Program-made: the position numbers and the translations under genes
The notes under the pieces: model-generated
Seen by the model: only the letters and a program-made list of their open reading frames with translations
Database searches by the model: none
Told to the model about the DNA's origin: nothing
Assembly: GCF_001886815.1 (NCBI RefSeq)
Contig: NZ_CP018099.1
Coordinates: 2,230,501 to 2,294,500, forward strand
Length of the DNA stretch: 64,000 nucleotides
From: Caldithrix abyssi DSM 13497
Lineage (GTDB): Bacteria > Calditrichota > Calditrichia > Calditrichales > Calditrichaceae
Direction: 5' to 3'
Part shown: one piece after another, positions 46,191-56,508 of the stretch
Layout: every line of letters begins with the position of its first letter
How positions within the stretch are numbered: position 1 is the stretch's first letter

Positions 46191-46634
46191 TTAAGAAATT
46201 GAAGCGGCCCGCACGGGCGTTTCTTCCGCTTTTTCCATGATGGTGAGCGGCCCCAGTTTCCGAAGCGTTTCCGTCATCTCGTCGATCACCTGTTTTACTT
46301 TATCGCCTTCAGAGGCGGAAATCCATTCCAGTCGCAGGCGTTCTTTTTCAATGCCCATCTGTTTGAGTAATTGTTGCAGTAAATGGTAACGACGCAGTGC
46401 CTTGTAGTTGCCTTCCTGGTAGTGACAGTCGCCCGGATGACAGCCGCCTAACAACACACCGTCGGCTCCCTTGCGAAAGGCGTCCAGCACAAATTGGGGA
46501 TCGATGCGTCCGGAACACATGACGCGTATGACACGCGCATTAGGCGCGTATTGCATGCGCGCCGTGCCGGCTAAATCGGCCGCCGTGTAAGTGCACCAGG
46601 TACAGAAAAACGCAACAATTTTAGGTTCAAACAT
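46191..46634 (-). CDS. mvhD: Hydrogenase delta subunit (MvhD/FlpD family)
   Basis: 147 residues. FFCTWCTYTAADLAGTARM, VMCSGRIDPQFVLDAFRKGA and LGGCHPGDCHYQEGNYKA are the MvhD cysteine motifs for a [2Fe-2S] cluster. This is the adaptor that connects hydrogenase (or formate dehydrogenase) to HdrA in bifurcating complexes. AAGGAG precedes the ATG. Lies between the hdrA fusion and mvhG, as expected for a functional link. Confidence 0.95.
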   Translation of the reverse strand: MFEPKIVAFFCTWCTYTAADLAGTARMQYAPNARVIRVMCSGRIDPQFVLDAFRKGADGVLLGGCHPGDCHYQEGNYKALRRYHLLQQLLKQMGIEKERLRLEWISASEGDKVKQVIDEMTETLRKLGPLTIMEKAEETPVRAASIS

Positions 46635-46708
46635 GGAATTCTCCTTTTAAATGCTTATTGCTAATTTTATTGGCTTTTTTAAAATTCTACTCCCTAATTT
46701 AGTGCCAA

Positions 46709-49700
46709 TTACACCATTAACACGCCGTCGATTTCGGCAAATATTTGTTCGTCCAGGTACAGATGTTGCATGGCGGCGCCGCTGGGGCAGGCGGCCACAC
46801 AGGTGCCGCAGCCCTTACATAGCACTTCGTTAACCACCGAGATATGTTTTTCAGGATCAAAACTAATAGCCGAGAAGGGGCAGAGCGCCACGCAGGTCTG
46901 GCAGCCGGAGCAGGCTTCTTCGTTAATCCAGGCTGTGTTTGGTTCCAGTTCTACCACGCCTTTGTCAATCAATGCCAGGGCCTCGGCAGCTGCCGCGCCG
47001 GCCTGAGCCACCGCATCGGGAATGTCCTTCGGCCCCTGACAGGCGCCGGCCAGAAAAACGCCATCGGTAAAGGTTGAAACGGGCGCCAGCTTCGGGTGCC
47101 GTTCCAGGAAAAAGCCTTCGGTGCTGCAAGAAATGTTAAATAAGCGGCGGATCATATCGGCGTCCGGCTGCGCTTCCAATCCCACCGAAAGAATGACCAT
47201 GTCCACCGGAATGCGGCGCACCATGCCAATCATGGTATCTTCCACACGGATCACCAGCTTGCCTTTTTCGGATGGATCCAGTGCCACGTCCGTAACCTCG
47301 GCCACGCGTCCGCGAATTAAGTGTGCGCCTTCTTTTAAAATACGATCGTAAAACTCTTCGTAGCCCTTGCCAAAGGCGCGCATGTCGATGTAAAAATTGT
47401 ACACTTCGGCATCCAGACGTTCGCGCAGCAGGTGGGCAAACTTCAGCGAATACATACAGCAAACGCGTGAGCAGTAGGCGTGATGATGCACATCGCGCGA
47501 TCCCACACAGTGAATGATGCCCACGCTTTTTGGCTGCTGTCCGTTCTGTAAAATAATTTCTCCGCCGGTTGGCCCGGCCGAGTTAATGAGCCGTTCGATT
47601 TCCAGACTGGTAAACACATTATGGTAGCGGCCGTAACCATAATTTGGCATCTTTTTGGCGTCGAAGGTTTTAAAGCCGGTGGCTAAAATAATCGTTCCCA
47701 CATCAATTTCTTTGATTTCGTCTTTTTGATTGTAATCGATGGCTTTGGCCTCGCAAACGGTAGAGCAAAGCTGACAATCGCAGCATATGCCGCAGGCCAG
47801 GCAGCGGATCGCTTCTTCCATGGCCATCTCTGGCGTGTAGCCAAGATGTACCTCTTCAAACGTACGCCTTTTTTCAATATCAATGGCCGGCATTTCCACG
47901 CGCCATTTGACTGGCACGCCTTCAGTATCCAGATCAAAGGTCGGTTCAAACGGCCCCTCCAATTCGCGTCCTTCGGAAAGGTCCTGATTGTTTAAGTAGC
48001 GATCGATGGAAATGGCTGCTTTTCGACCGGCGAACATGGCGTTGACCACCACGTCCGGGCCGGTTACGCAGTCGCCGCCGGCAAAAACGCCGGGGATGTT
48101 GGTTTCCAGAGTAAGCGGATCGGCTGCAAATGTGTTGAATTTGGTGACGGCCAGCCCCAACCGGTCGCGCAAAGCTTCCACATCAGGTTTCTGGCCGATA
48201 GTAACAATGGCGCCGTCGCAGGGCAGGGTAAACTCCGAATTGGGGATAGGCACCGGTCGGCGACGTCCCGTCTCGTCGGGATGGCCTAACTTGGTGCGAA
48301 TGAATTCCATGGCTGTCACGCGTCCGTTATTTCCGATAAAGCGCAGGGGCGAAGCCATAAAGTAGAAGCGAATGCCTTCTTTTTCCGCCTCTTCTACTTC
48401 CAGCTGATCGGCGGGCATTTCGTTGCGGCTGCGGCGATAGACGATGGTTACTTCTTCTGCGCCGCTTCGTAAAGCGGTACGGGCAGCGTCAATGGCCGAA
48501 TTTCCGCCGCCAATCACCAGCACGCGTTTGCCGGGCGTAACGTGCATGCCCAGATTAATGCGCCGTAAAAAGTCGATACCGCCCCAGATGCCGCGTAAAT
48601 CCTCTCCCGGAATGTTTAACTTCCGTTCAACGCCCGCGCCGATGGCTAAATAAACGGCCGCGTATTTTTTCTTTAATTCTTTCAAAGAAATATCGAGTCC
48701 GACGTGCGTGTTCAATTTTATGTGGATACCAATGCGTTCCAGACGTTCAATTTCTTTATTGATGATGCCGCGCGGCAGGCGGAAGGCCGGAATGCCCTGA
48801 ATGAGCATTCCTCCCGGTTGAGAGGCGGATTCGAAGATGGTTACCTTATAGCCGCGTTGACGCAGCTCGTAGGCGCACATCAGACCCGAAGGCCCGGAAC
48901 CGACAATGGCGATATGCTCCTTACGCTCTAATGCAGGATCGGGCTTGGGCAGTTCGTAATCGGCAAATTGGTCGGTGACAAAGCGTTTTAAACCGGGAAT
49001 GTTAACCGGCTCGTCCACCTTGTTCCTGGAACAGAGCGACATGCATGGATGGGAACAAACGCGCCCGCAAATGGAGGGCAGAGGATTGTCCAGCAGAATG
49101 ATTTCCAGCGCTTTTTCAAATTCGCCTTTGGCGATTAACTGAATGTAGGCCTGCGCTTTTTGATGCAGACTGCAGGTGGCCTGGCAGGGCGGAATGCCGC
49201 GCCGCGAAATGGTGTAGGTGTTGGGCACCGACTGCGGAAAAGGTCGATAAATGGCCTTGCGCGAGCCCAGCCCTTCGTCAAATTCTGAAGGCACGGTGAT
49301 GGGGCAGATTTTTGTGCATTCGCCGCAGCCAGTACACAGGTCTTCGATCACGTAGCGCGCCTTTTTGCGCACCTGCACCTTAAAATTGCCCACGTAGCCT
49401 TCCACGGCATCCACTTCGGCGTAAGTCATTAATTCAATATTGGGATGCGAGGCCACCTGTGTCATTTTGGGCGTTAAAATACAGGAGGCGCAATCCAGCG
49501 TGGGAAAGGTTTTGTCAAATTTTGCCATGTGCCCGCCAATGGAGGGCTCGCGTTCTACCAGATAAACCTTTTTGCCGGCGTTGGCAATGGTCAGTGCGGA
49601 TTGAATACCGGCAATACCGCCGCCGACAATCAGCACGTTGTCATTAACCGGCACGGAATTTTTTTCAAGTTCTTCGTGATAGAACACGCGTTTAACCGCC

Positions 49701-50077
49701 GCGGCAATCAATGCTTTGGCCTTGTGCGTGGCCTGCTGAACATCTTCGGTTACCCACGAATCGTGTTCGCGGATATTGGCCATGTGGAAAAAGTAAGGAT
49801 TGCTGCCGCCTTCTTCCACGGCGCGGCGAAACGTTGTTTCGTGCATCAGCGGAGAACAGGAAGCGACTACCACGCGATTGATGCCAAATTCTTGAATGTC
49901 CTGTTTAATCAATTCCTGCCCGGGATCCGAACACATGAATTTGTATTCGCGCGCCACGGTTACAAAAGGCAGCGTGGAAGCGAACTCAACCACTTCGGGA
50001 ACATTGACTTTTGCGGCGATATTCGTGCCGCAGTGGCACACATACACACCGATTTTTACTTTTCCATTCTCTTTCAT
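46709..50077 (-). CDS. HdrA-like flavoprotein with inserted GltD-type NAD(P)H oxidoreductase domain
   Basis: 1122 residues. HdrA N-terminal part (1-270): VCHCGTNIA, FAD motif VGGGIAG (150-156), CASC (196-199) and a CTGCGECTKIC cluster (248-258). An insertion of about 470 residues (about 285-755) is a glutamate-synthase small-subunit-like module: Cys-rich CSLHQ...CGRVCSHPC, FAD motif VGSGPSG (392-398), NAD(P) motif VIGGGNSAID (521-530). The HdrA remainder has CLACGICCDCQLC (759-771), CVGSRD...CSRVCC, and two C-terminal ferredoxin motifs (1056-1066, 1087-1097). Two or more flavins and many clusters suggest electron bifurcation among H2, ferredoxin, NAD(P)H and the HdrBC disulfide site. The true substrate is unknown. 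Confidence 0.9.
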   Translation of the reverse strand: MKENGKVKIGVYVCHCGTNIAAKVNVPEVVEFASTLPFVTVAREYKFMCSDPGQELIKQDIQEFGINRVVVASCSPLMHETTFRRAVEEGGSNPYFFHMANIREHDSWVTEDVQQATHKAKALIAAAVKRVFYHEELEKNSVPVNDNVLIVGGGIAGIQSALTIANAGKKVYLVEREPSIGGHMAKFDKTFPTLDCASCILTPKMTQVASHPNIELMTYAEVDAVEGYVGNFKVQVRKKARYVIEDLCTGCGECTKICPITVPSEFDEGLGSRKAIYRPFPQSVPNTYTISRRGIPPCQATCSLHQKAQAYIQLIAKGEFEKALEIILLDNPLPSICGRVCSHPCMSLCSRNKVDEPVNIPGLKRFVTDQFADYELPKPDPALERKEHIAIVGSGPSGLMCAYELRQRGYKVTIFESASQPGGMLIQGIPAFRLPRGIINKEIERLERIGIHIKLNTHVGLDISLKELKKKYAAVYLAIGAGVERKLNIPGEDLRGIWGGIDFLRRINLGMHVTPGKRVLVIGGGNSAIDAARTALRSGAEEVTIVYRRSRNEMPADQLEVEEAEKEGIRFYFMASPLRFIGNNGRVTAMEFIRTKLGHPDETGRRRPVPIPNSEFTLPCDGAIVTIGQKPDVEALRDRLGLAVTKFNTFAADPLTLETNIPGVFAGGDCVTGPDVVVNAMFAGRKAAISIDRYLNNQDLSEGRELEGPFEPTFDLDTEGVPVKWRVEMPAIDIEKRRTFEEVHLGYTPEMAMEEAIRCLACGICCDCQLCSTVCEAKAIDYNQKDEIKEIDVGTIILATGFKTFDAKKMPNYGYGRYHNVFTSLEIERLINSAGPTGGEIILQNGQQPKSVGIIHCVGSRDVHHHAYCSRVCCMYSLKFAHLLRERLDAEVYNFYIDMRAFGKGYEEFYDRILKEGAHLIRGRVAEVTDVALDPSEKGKLVIRVEDTMIGMVRRIPVDMVILSVGLEAQPDADMIRRLFNISCSTEGFFLERHPKLAPVSTFTDGVFLAGACQGPKDIPDAVAQAGAAAAEALALIDKGVVELEPNTAWINEEACSGCQTCVALCPFSAISFDPEKHISVVNEVLCKGCGTCVAACPSGAAMQHLYLDEQIFAEIDGVLMV

Positions 50078-50098
50078 AAATAAACCCCAATCAATTTG

Positions 50099-50986
50099 TC
50101 AAACCATTGGTTGGACATGGTGTAAACTTTGCACCAGCTCTTGCGCTGAAACGATATGTTGTTTTAAGCCAAGATCTTTGGCTTCGATGCCGAAAGCGAG
50201 CCCTAAAAGTTGTGTGAAATACAGAATGGGAATTTCAGCCAGCTCTTTATGCTGCTTTATGATTTTTTTCTGATAAACTTCCAGATTAAACTGACACAGG
50301 GGGCACACCGTGGCAATGCAGTTTGCGCCGCGCTCCAGCGCTTCTTTTAAAAGAATGTAGTTCAAACGTAAGCCCACATCGGCAATGGTGCCGGTCAATG
50401 AGCCGCCGCAGCAGCGCGTTTTTACCGGATAGTCGATCACTTCGGCTCCCAGAACATGAAACAAATGATCCATGGTCTCGGGGTAGGTCGCGTCGTCAAA
50501 TTCCTGAAAAGGGCGGACGATCTGACAGCCATAATAGGGGGCCACTTTAAAGGCGCGCAGCGGCAATCGTGTCCGATTGCGGATGGCCTCAAGTCCCACA
50601 TCGTTGTACAAAACTTCCAGAGGATGACGCACGCGAACCGTCCCTGAATACGTTAAGTTGGCGGCCGTAAGGGCGGCGTCCACTTTTTCTCTGATTTCCG
50701 GATATTTCTGGATGTAATCTTTGGTTTTGAGTAAAGTTAAATAACACGCGCTGCAGGGCGTTACAATATCACGTCCCAGAGTTTCGGACAGCGCCAGATT
50801 TCTTGAAGAGAGCACAAAGGAGGTTATCTCGTCCACGGACATGTAAAAGGTGGCGCCGCAACAATTCCAGTCGGGAAGCTCTTCCAGCTTTAATTCAAGG
50901 GCTTCAAAAACCTGCAAAAGGGAAGCTTCATACGATTTTGCCGTGCCTTTAATGGAACAGCCCGGGTAATAGGTGTATGTTTTCAT
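50099..50986 (-). CDS. hdrB: Heterodisulfide reductase subunit B-like (two CCG domains)
   Basis: 295 residues. YYPGCSIKGTAKSYE opens the first cysteine-rich CCG domain, with NCCGATFYMS and TPCSACYLTLL. The second has YYGCQIVRP, TRCCGGSLTG and CPLCQFNLE. Both complete domains are expected to bind noncubane [4Fe-4S] clusters that reduce disulfides. Its substrate in a bacterium lacking CoM/CoB is unknown. GGAGGC inside the hdrC end serves as ribosome-binding site; only 2 bases separate the genes. Confidence 0.93.
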   Translation of the reverse strand: MKTYTYYPGCSIKGTAKSYEASLLQVFEALELKLEELPDWNCCGATFYMSVDEITSFVLSSRNLALSETLGRDIVTPCSACYLTLLKTKDYIQKYPEIREKVDAALTAANLTYSGTVRVRHPLEVLYNDVGLEAIRNRTRLPLRAFKVAPYYGCQIVRPFQEFDDATYPETMDHLFHVLGAEVIDYPVKTRCCGGSLTGTIADVGLRLNYILLKEALERGANCIATVCPLCQFNLEVYQKKIIKQHKELAEIPILYFTQLLGLAFGIEAKDLGLKQHIVSAQELVQSLHHVQPMV

Positions 50987-50988
50987 GA

Positions 50989-51561
50989 TTATGCCTCCAC
51001 AGCCTTGAGCATGGTTTTAATTTGTTCTTTGTTTTGCACCTGTTCCTTCTTTAATGAAAGCCTGCCGGCGCGCATTAAGCTCCAGCCAAGCGGCGCCATG
51101 CGCAGCAAATGAAGCAAGCCGATTTTTAAAGCCAGCGTCATCACCAGCCGACTTTCGGTGATGCGGCCGTTCTTTTTGACCATGTTGACAAAGGAACGCG
51201 CCAGAATGGGAATGGCAAAACGGCGCCTGGGCAAAACTTTTTCTTCAATGGCGCGCCGCTTTAAACCGTACATGATGTCGGTAATTTTGATGTCCTTCGG
51301 GCAATTGACCGTGCAGGCATAGCACGAGGCGCATAACCAGATGGTAAAGCTCTGCAGCACGTCGTCCTTAAAACCGGAATCGGCCATGGCCATTAAACGG
51401 CGGGGCGTGATGTCCATGTAAATGCTAACCGGACAGATACTGCTGCAGGTGCCGCACTGCATGCATTCTCGCACCCGTTCTCCTCCCGGAATGGTGCTCA
51501 GCCAGGAGGTAAATTCGGGATTTAATTCGTTTTCGTACTTAACTTTTCGCAAAATTTGCAT
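50989..51561 (-). CDS. hdrC: Heterodisulfide reductase subunit C-like ferredoxin
   Basis: 190 residues with two [4Fe-4S] motifs: CMQCGTCSSICPVSIYMDIT and CASCYACTVNCPKDIKITDI. The C-terminal half is helical. It relays electrons from HdrA to HdrB. First gene of the leftward seven-gene operon, with promoter expected in the 490-bp gap to abgT. ATG 51561 follows GGAGAG; a TTG start four codons earlier overlaps that site and was rejected. Confidence 0.93.
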   Translation of the reverse strand: MQILRKVKYENELNPEFTSWLSTIPGGERVRECMQCGTCSSICPVSIYMDITPRRLMAMADSGFKDDVLQSFTIWLCASCYACTVNCPKDIKITDIMYGLKRRAIEEKVLPRRRFAIPILARSFVNMVKKNGRITESRLVMTLALKIGLLHLLRMAPLGWSLMRAGRLSLKKEQVQNKEQIKTMLKAVEA

Positions 51562-52051
51562 GGTTCTCTCCAACGAATTCTGGTTTTACCTGTTAATACT
51601 AAATTCAAATATGGTGCCAGAAAGATGAAGAAATGGCCAACTCACTGAAAAATAAAATCTTACATGAGAATGGTAGCTGCATGGCAAAAAACGAAAAAAA
51701 GCAAAAACGTTTCCTTAAGATGCGCAGGCGGGTAAAAAGGAAACGGTTGCCGCAAAAACAGTAGGGGAGAGTAATTGGTTTATATCGGTAAAAGTTAAAA
51801 TAACAGTGAAATAGCCCATCAGGTAAAAACCGCATTCGGGGTGTTACGATTTTTACATTTTTTATTGCACAATATTGTATTTTTTTTACATATTATATTT
51901 GGCGGCTTGAGCGCTGAAAATGTATGGCGCCGGTGAGTTAATAACTGTTAAAACAATTAGTTAGGCGGCTTTAATGCTTTTCGTTCAAAGATGAGTTTAA
52001 AAGTTATTGAAAACATGTAATCGTAAGTTGGATTAAATCAGGGAACCCGTA
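51562..52051. other. Divergent intergenic region between hdrC and the AbgT transporter
   Basis: 490 bp, increasingly AT-rich toward 51900. It must hold promoters for both directions, but no convincing boxes, dyads or riboswitch were recognised. A 76-codon frame on the minus strand (51605-51835) is low-complexity and rejected. Confidence 0.5.
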
Positions 52052-53602
52052 ATGCCAAATTTACAAACCAAACAAACTAAAGAAAAAAAAGAGAAAATCT
52101 CACTATTCAATAGGATCCTGGAATGGGTGGAAATTGGCGGAAATGCTCTTCCGCATCCGGCTACATTATTTGCTTTGTTTGCCGTGGCCACTCTTATCCT
52201 TTCCGCCGTAACTCACTATATGGGGTTAGAGGCCATCCATCCGGGAACCCAGGAAATGATCAAACCGGTTAATCTTATATCGATAGAAGGGCTTCATCGA
52301 ATCATCCTGGAGATGGTGGAAAATTATACCAGTTTTGCGCCTCTGGGCATTGTGATGGTCGCCATGCTGGGGATTGGGATGGCCGAAAGCAGCGGTATGA
52401 TCAATGCGCTGATCCGTCTGCTGGTTTTATCTGCTCCCAAGCATTTGCTGACTTTTATTATTGTTTTTTCCGGAATCCTTTCCAATGTGGCCAGCGATAT
52501 TGGCTATGTGTTGCTCATCCCTCTGGCCGGCGTAATTTTTATGGCTGTGGGCAGGCATCCGATAGCGGGAATGGCTGCGGCATTTGCCGGCGTATCCGGC
52601 GGTTTTAGCGCCAACCTTTTTATTGGCACCATTGACCCGCTGCTTGCCGGTTTGTCCGAAGAGGCGGCGCGCATCATCGATCCGGATTATCTGGTCAATC
52701 CTACTGCTAATTATTATTTCATGGCCTTTTCAACCATCGTCATTTCTCTGGCGGGTACATGGGTTACGGAAAAGATTGTTGAGCCGCGACTCGGAAAGTA
52801 CAAAGGCGACGTGCCCATCGAGAAAATTGAAACGTTGTCTCCCGATGAGAAGAGAGGATTAATTTATTGTACGATTACCTCCGTTTTTATTTTAGGGGTG
52901 ATTTTACTTGGCATATTACCGGCTAACGGATTTTTAAGAGGACCTGACGGCAGCATGCTTAATTCCCCACTGATTAAAGGCGTGGTGGCCATGCTCTTTG
53001 TCGTGGCTGGAACGTTAGGGCTTGTTTACGGTTTTGCTTCCGGAAAATTTAAGAATGATACCGACGTGGTCAACGGGATGAGTAAGGCCATGCAAACGCT
53101 CGGTCTTTATCTGGTGCTGGTCTTTTTTGCCGCACAGTTTGTGGCCTATTTTAAATGGTCGAATTTAGGCGTTATTTTTGCCGTACAAGGCGCTGATCTT
53201 TTAAAATCTTCCGGTTTGGGGGTTATTCCGCTGATGATTATTTTTATTATTCTCTCGGCTTCCATAAATATGTTAATGGGCAGCGCTTCGGCAAAATGGG
53301 CTTTGATGGCGCCTATATTTATTCCCATGTTTATGCTGCTGGGCTACTCGCCGGAGTTAACTCAGGTCGTTTACAGGATTGGCGACAGCGTTTCTAATAT
53401 TGTTTCTCCCATGATGAGTTTTTTTGCGCTGATTATTGCCTATTTCCAGAAGTATGAAAGTAATACAGGAATTGGCACCATTATCGCCACCATGCTGCCA
53501 TACTCCATTGCCTTTTTCTTTGTGTGGACAGCCCTGCTGATCGTGTGGTTAGTTTTTGGTTTGCCTTTAGGGCCCGGAGCGGAACTGCACTACACGCTAT
53601 AG
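52052..53602 (+). CDS. AbgT family transporter
   Basis: 516 residues with about ten to twelve membrane helices. [20 protein letters not shown] is the typical N-terminus, and the repeated substrate-site elements [20 protein letters not shown] and [20 protein letters not shown] are clear. The family imports p-aminobenzoyl-glutamate or exports sulfonamide-like compounds, using an ion gradient. AGGGAA precedes the ATG. Alone on its strand and ended by a shared terminator. Confidence 0.92.
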   Translation: MPNLQTKQTKEKKEKISLFNRILEWVEIGGNALPHPATLFALFAVATLILSAVTHYMGLEAIHPGTQEMIKPVNLISIEGLHRIILEMVENYTSFAPLGIVMVAMLGIGMAESSGMINALIRLLVLSAPKHLLTFIIVFSGILSNVASDIGYVLLIPLAGVIFMAVGRHPIAGMAAAFAGVSGGFSANLFIGTIDPLLAGLSEEAARIIDPDYLVNPTANYYFMAFSTIVISLAGTWVTEKIVEPRLGKYKGDVPIEKIETLSPDEKRGLIYCTITSVFILGVILLGILPANGFLRGPDGSMLNSPLIKGVVAMLFVVAGTLGLVYGFASGKFKNDTDVVNGMSKAMQTLGLYLVLVFFAAQFVAYFKWSNLGVIFAVQGADLLKSSGLGVIPLMIIFIILSASINMLMGSASAKWALMAPIFIPMFMLLGYSPELTQVVYRIGDSVSNIVSPMMSFFALIIAYFQKYESNTGIGTIIATMLPYSIAFFFVWTALLIVWLVFGLPLGPGAELHYTL

Positions 53603-53724
53603 AAAAAGGGAGAATGGCCCTGTCAGGTAAAAAGTACAGACATTGACTTCCGGGGAGGCTTTATGTCAGGCTAAGTAACTCGTGCGTGCTTCCAATGTCA
53701 ATTTGAAGTCCAATCAGCACATTT

Positions 53725-53766
53725 AAAAAACCTTACGGGGGCAGGGAAGCCCTCGTAAGGTTTTTA
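53725..53766. terminator. Bidirectional terminator between abgT-type gene and ahcY
   Basis: AACCTTACGGGGGC pairs with GCCCTCGTAAGGTT across a 6-base loop (14 bp, one mismatch), with A-run before and T-run after. It therefore serves both converging genes. Confidence 0.92.
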
Positions 53767-53779
53767 ATATGGAGAAAAA

Positions 53780-55039
<1,260 letters not shown>

Positions 55040-55105
55040 TCATCCTTTCTTGTTAATTTATGTTAATTATTTTGAATCTCATTTAAAACGTAGGTTTATT
55101 TGCGT

Positions 55106-55153
55106 AAAAAAAATGCCTTTGCCCGCAAACGGCGGCTTTGCCGAGTTTACGGG
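55106..55153 (-). terminator. Terminator between the sigma-methyltransferase gene and ahcY
   Basis: Read on the minus strand: CCCGTAAAC..CGGC AAA GCCG..GTTTGCGGG, then CAAAGGCA and eight T. ahcY is therefore likely to have its own promoter in the remaining about 70 bp, or to be controlled by readthrough here. Confidence 0.7.
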
Positions 55154-55180
55154 GCGTGTGCAGGACTAAAATGTGCCGTC

Positions 55181-56368
55181 TTACCGTTTTTCAAACAGAT
55201 ACCTGCGAACCGCCAGGCCTGCTCTGGAATGCCATTGCTGGCTTGCCGCTAATTTCATTTGATTGTCTTTTGCCCAGCGTTCGACGGCGGCGGGCGCAAA
55301 GCCCAGCCAGATGTCGTGCATGGTGTCGGCCAGTTGCCTGTTGTTGTGCCGCTCAAAATCGACGATTACCAGATGGCCTTTTGCTTTAAGCAGCATGGCT
55401 GCTGTTTCGAACCATCCCGGCGGATGCGGTAAGTGATGCAGAACCAGGGTGGCAAAGATCAGATCTACAGATTGCGGACGCAGGGGAATTGTTCTCAGGT
55501 CAGCGCGGACGACCCAAAGATTTTGCAAACCGAGCGTACGCTGAATATGGCGCAAATATCTTACAAATCGTCGGTTTATATCAACGGCAATCACCTGCCG
55601 GGCTTTTAAGGCGCAATTAATGGCCACCATTCCGGTCGCGCTTCCGGCGTCCAGCACGGTTTTGTTCTCCAGTTCTGGCAGCTCTGAAAAGATTTGATGC
55701 AGGTGATCTAATGTAAAGAACTGTTCGCGTACCAGATCCCATTGTTGCCTGATGTTCGAAAAGTAGCGCTGACTCTGCTCAAAAATATTTCTCAGGATCG
55801 GCTGATCGGTGACCTCCGGTTTGACAAAGCGCAATACATCTTCCAGCGGGAGTTGCCGGGCGGCGCGCTTTAACCAATCGGGCAAAAAGAACAGTTGATA
55901 TTGTTTTTTAAAATTGTTGCGCGCACGACTCAGCAATGAAGTGACCGCCGCTTCGCTCAAACGGAACTCACTCGCCAGCTGCCGGTAATCCAGTTCTTCA
56001 ATTTCGCGCAACAAAAAGATTTTTCGCTGTCGTTCGGGAAGCGCCTGTAGAGCAAATTGAATGGCTTCGTCGTCGGTTTTTGCGTGCGGGGCGTCAAGCG
56101 TCTGGTGATGCGCCTCCAGTGGTTGGGCGGCCCGTCTATTTTGATCGCGATAGTAATTGATCACCTTGTTGCGAGCTACCGTGTAAAGCCAATTTTTCAA
56201 AGAACGATCGGGATTGAGTCTATCTAAATTTACCAGCGCCTGGTAATAAACTTCCTGAAATAAATCTCTGGCTACTTCGCCGTCTTCCACGGCGCGTTTC
56301 AGATAGCCTAAAATTTCTCCCTCATAGCTGTGCAGTACCTGCCAGATTTTGCGATACTTCTTATTCAT
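55181..56368 (-). CDS. ECF sigma factor fused to a SAM-dependent methyltransferase domain
   Basis: 395 residues. Residues 10-80 are sigma region 2 (DLFQEVYYQALVNLDRLNP, SLKNWLYTVARNKVINYYRD), and 104-156 are region 4 (LPERQRKIFLLREIEELDYR, then a helix-turn-helix). A linker with RYFSNIRQQWDLVREQFF leads to a class I methyltransferase fold (235-395): SAM motif VLDAGSATG (238-246), acidic D263, ADLRTIPL, LHHLPHP, and a WLGF segment near 354. The linker and WLGF tail resemble methyltransferase domains fused to ArsR-type repressors in other bacteria. Start ATG 56368: a more upstream TTG start would simply be part of a TTGACA sequence. Context beside ahcY suggests SAM/SAH sensing (inference). Confidence 0.88.
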   Translation of the reverse strand: MNKKYRKIWQVLHSYEGEILGYLKRAVEDGEVARDLFQEVYYQALVNLDRLNPDRSLKNWLYTVARNKVINYYRDQNRRAAQPLEAHHQTLDAPHAKTDDEAIQFALQALPERQRKIFLLREIEELDYRQLASEFRLSEAAVTSLLSRARNNFKKQYQLFFLPDWLKRAARQLPLEDVLRFVKPEVTDQPILRNIFEQSQRYFSNIRQQWDLVREQFFTLDHLHQIFSELPELENKTVLDAGSATGMVAINCALKARQVIAVDINRRFVRYLRHIQRTLGLQNLWVVRADLRTIPLRPQSVDLIFATLVLHHLPHPPGWFETAAMLLKAKGHLVIVDFERHNNRQLADTMHDIWLGFAPAAVERWAKDNQMKLAASQQWHSRAGLAVRRYLFEKR

Positions 56369-56508
56369 ATACACCCGAACGTTCAATTTCTTTCGCTGTA
56401 ATTTAAAATTTTTTGTCAATTAGAAAAATAAAAAAGAAAGGTGTGCATGCAGCTCCAGATTATCAGATTAAAACAGAACGTGTTGATGGAAAATACGATG
56501 ACGGTTTT

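Noticed and set aside
56369-56419. Upstream TTG start for the sigma-methyltransferase
   Set aside because: The TTG belongs to TTGACA, which looks like a promoter -35 element, and the extra residues are not part of the sigma domain.
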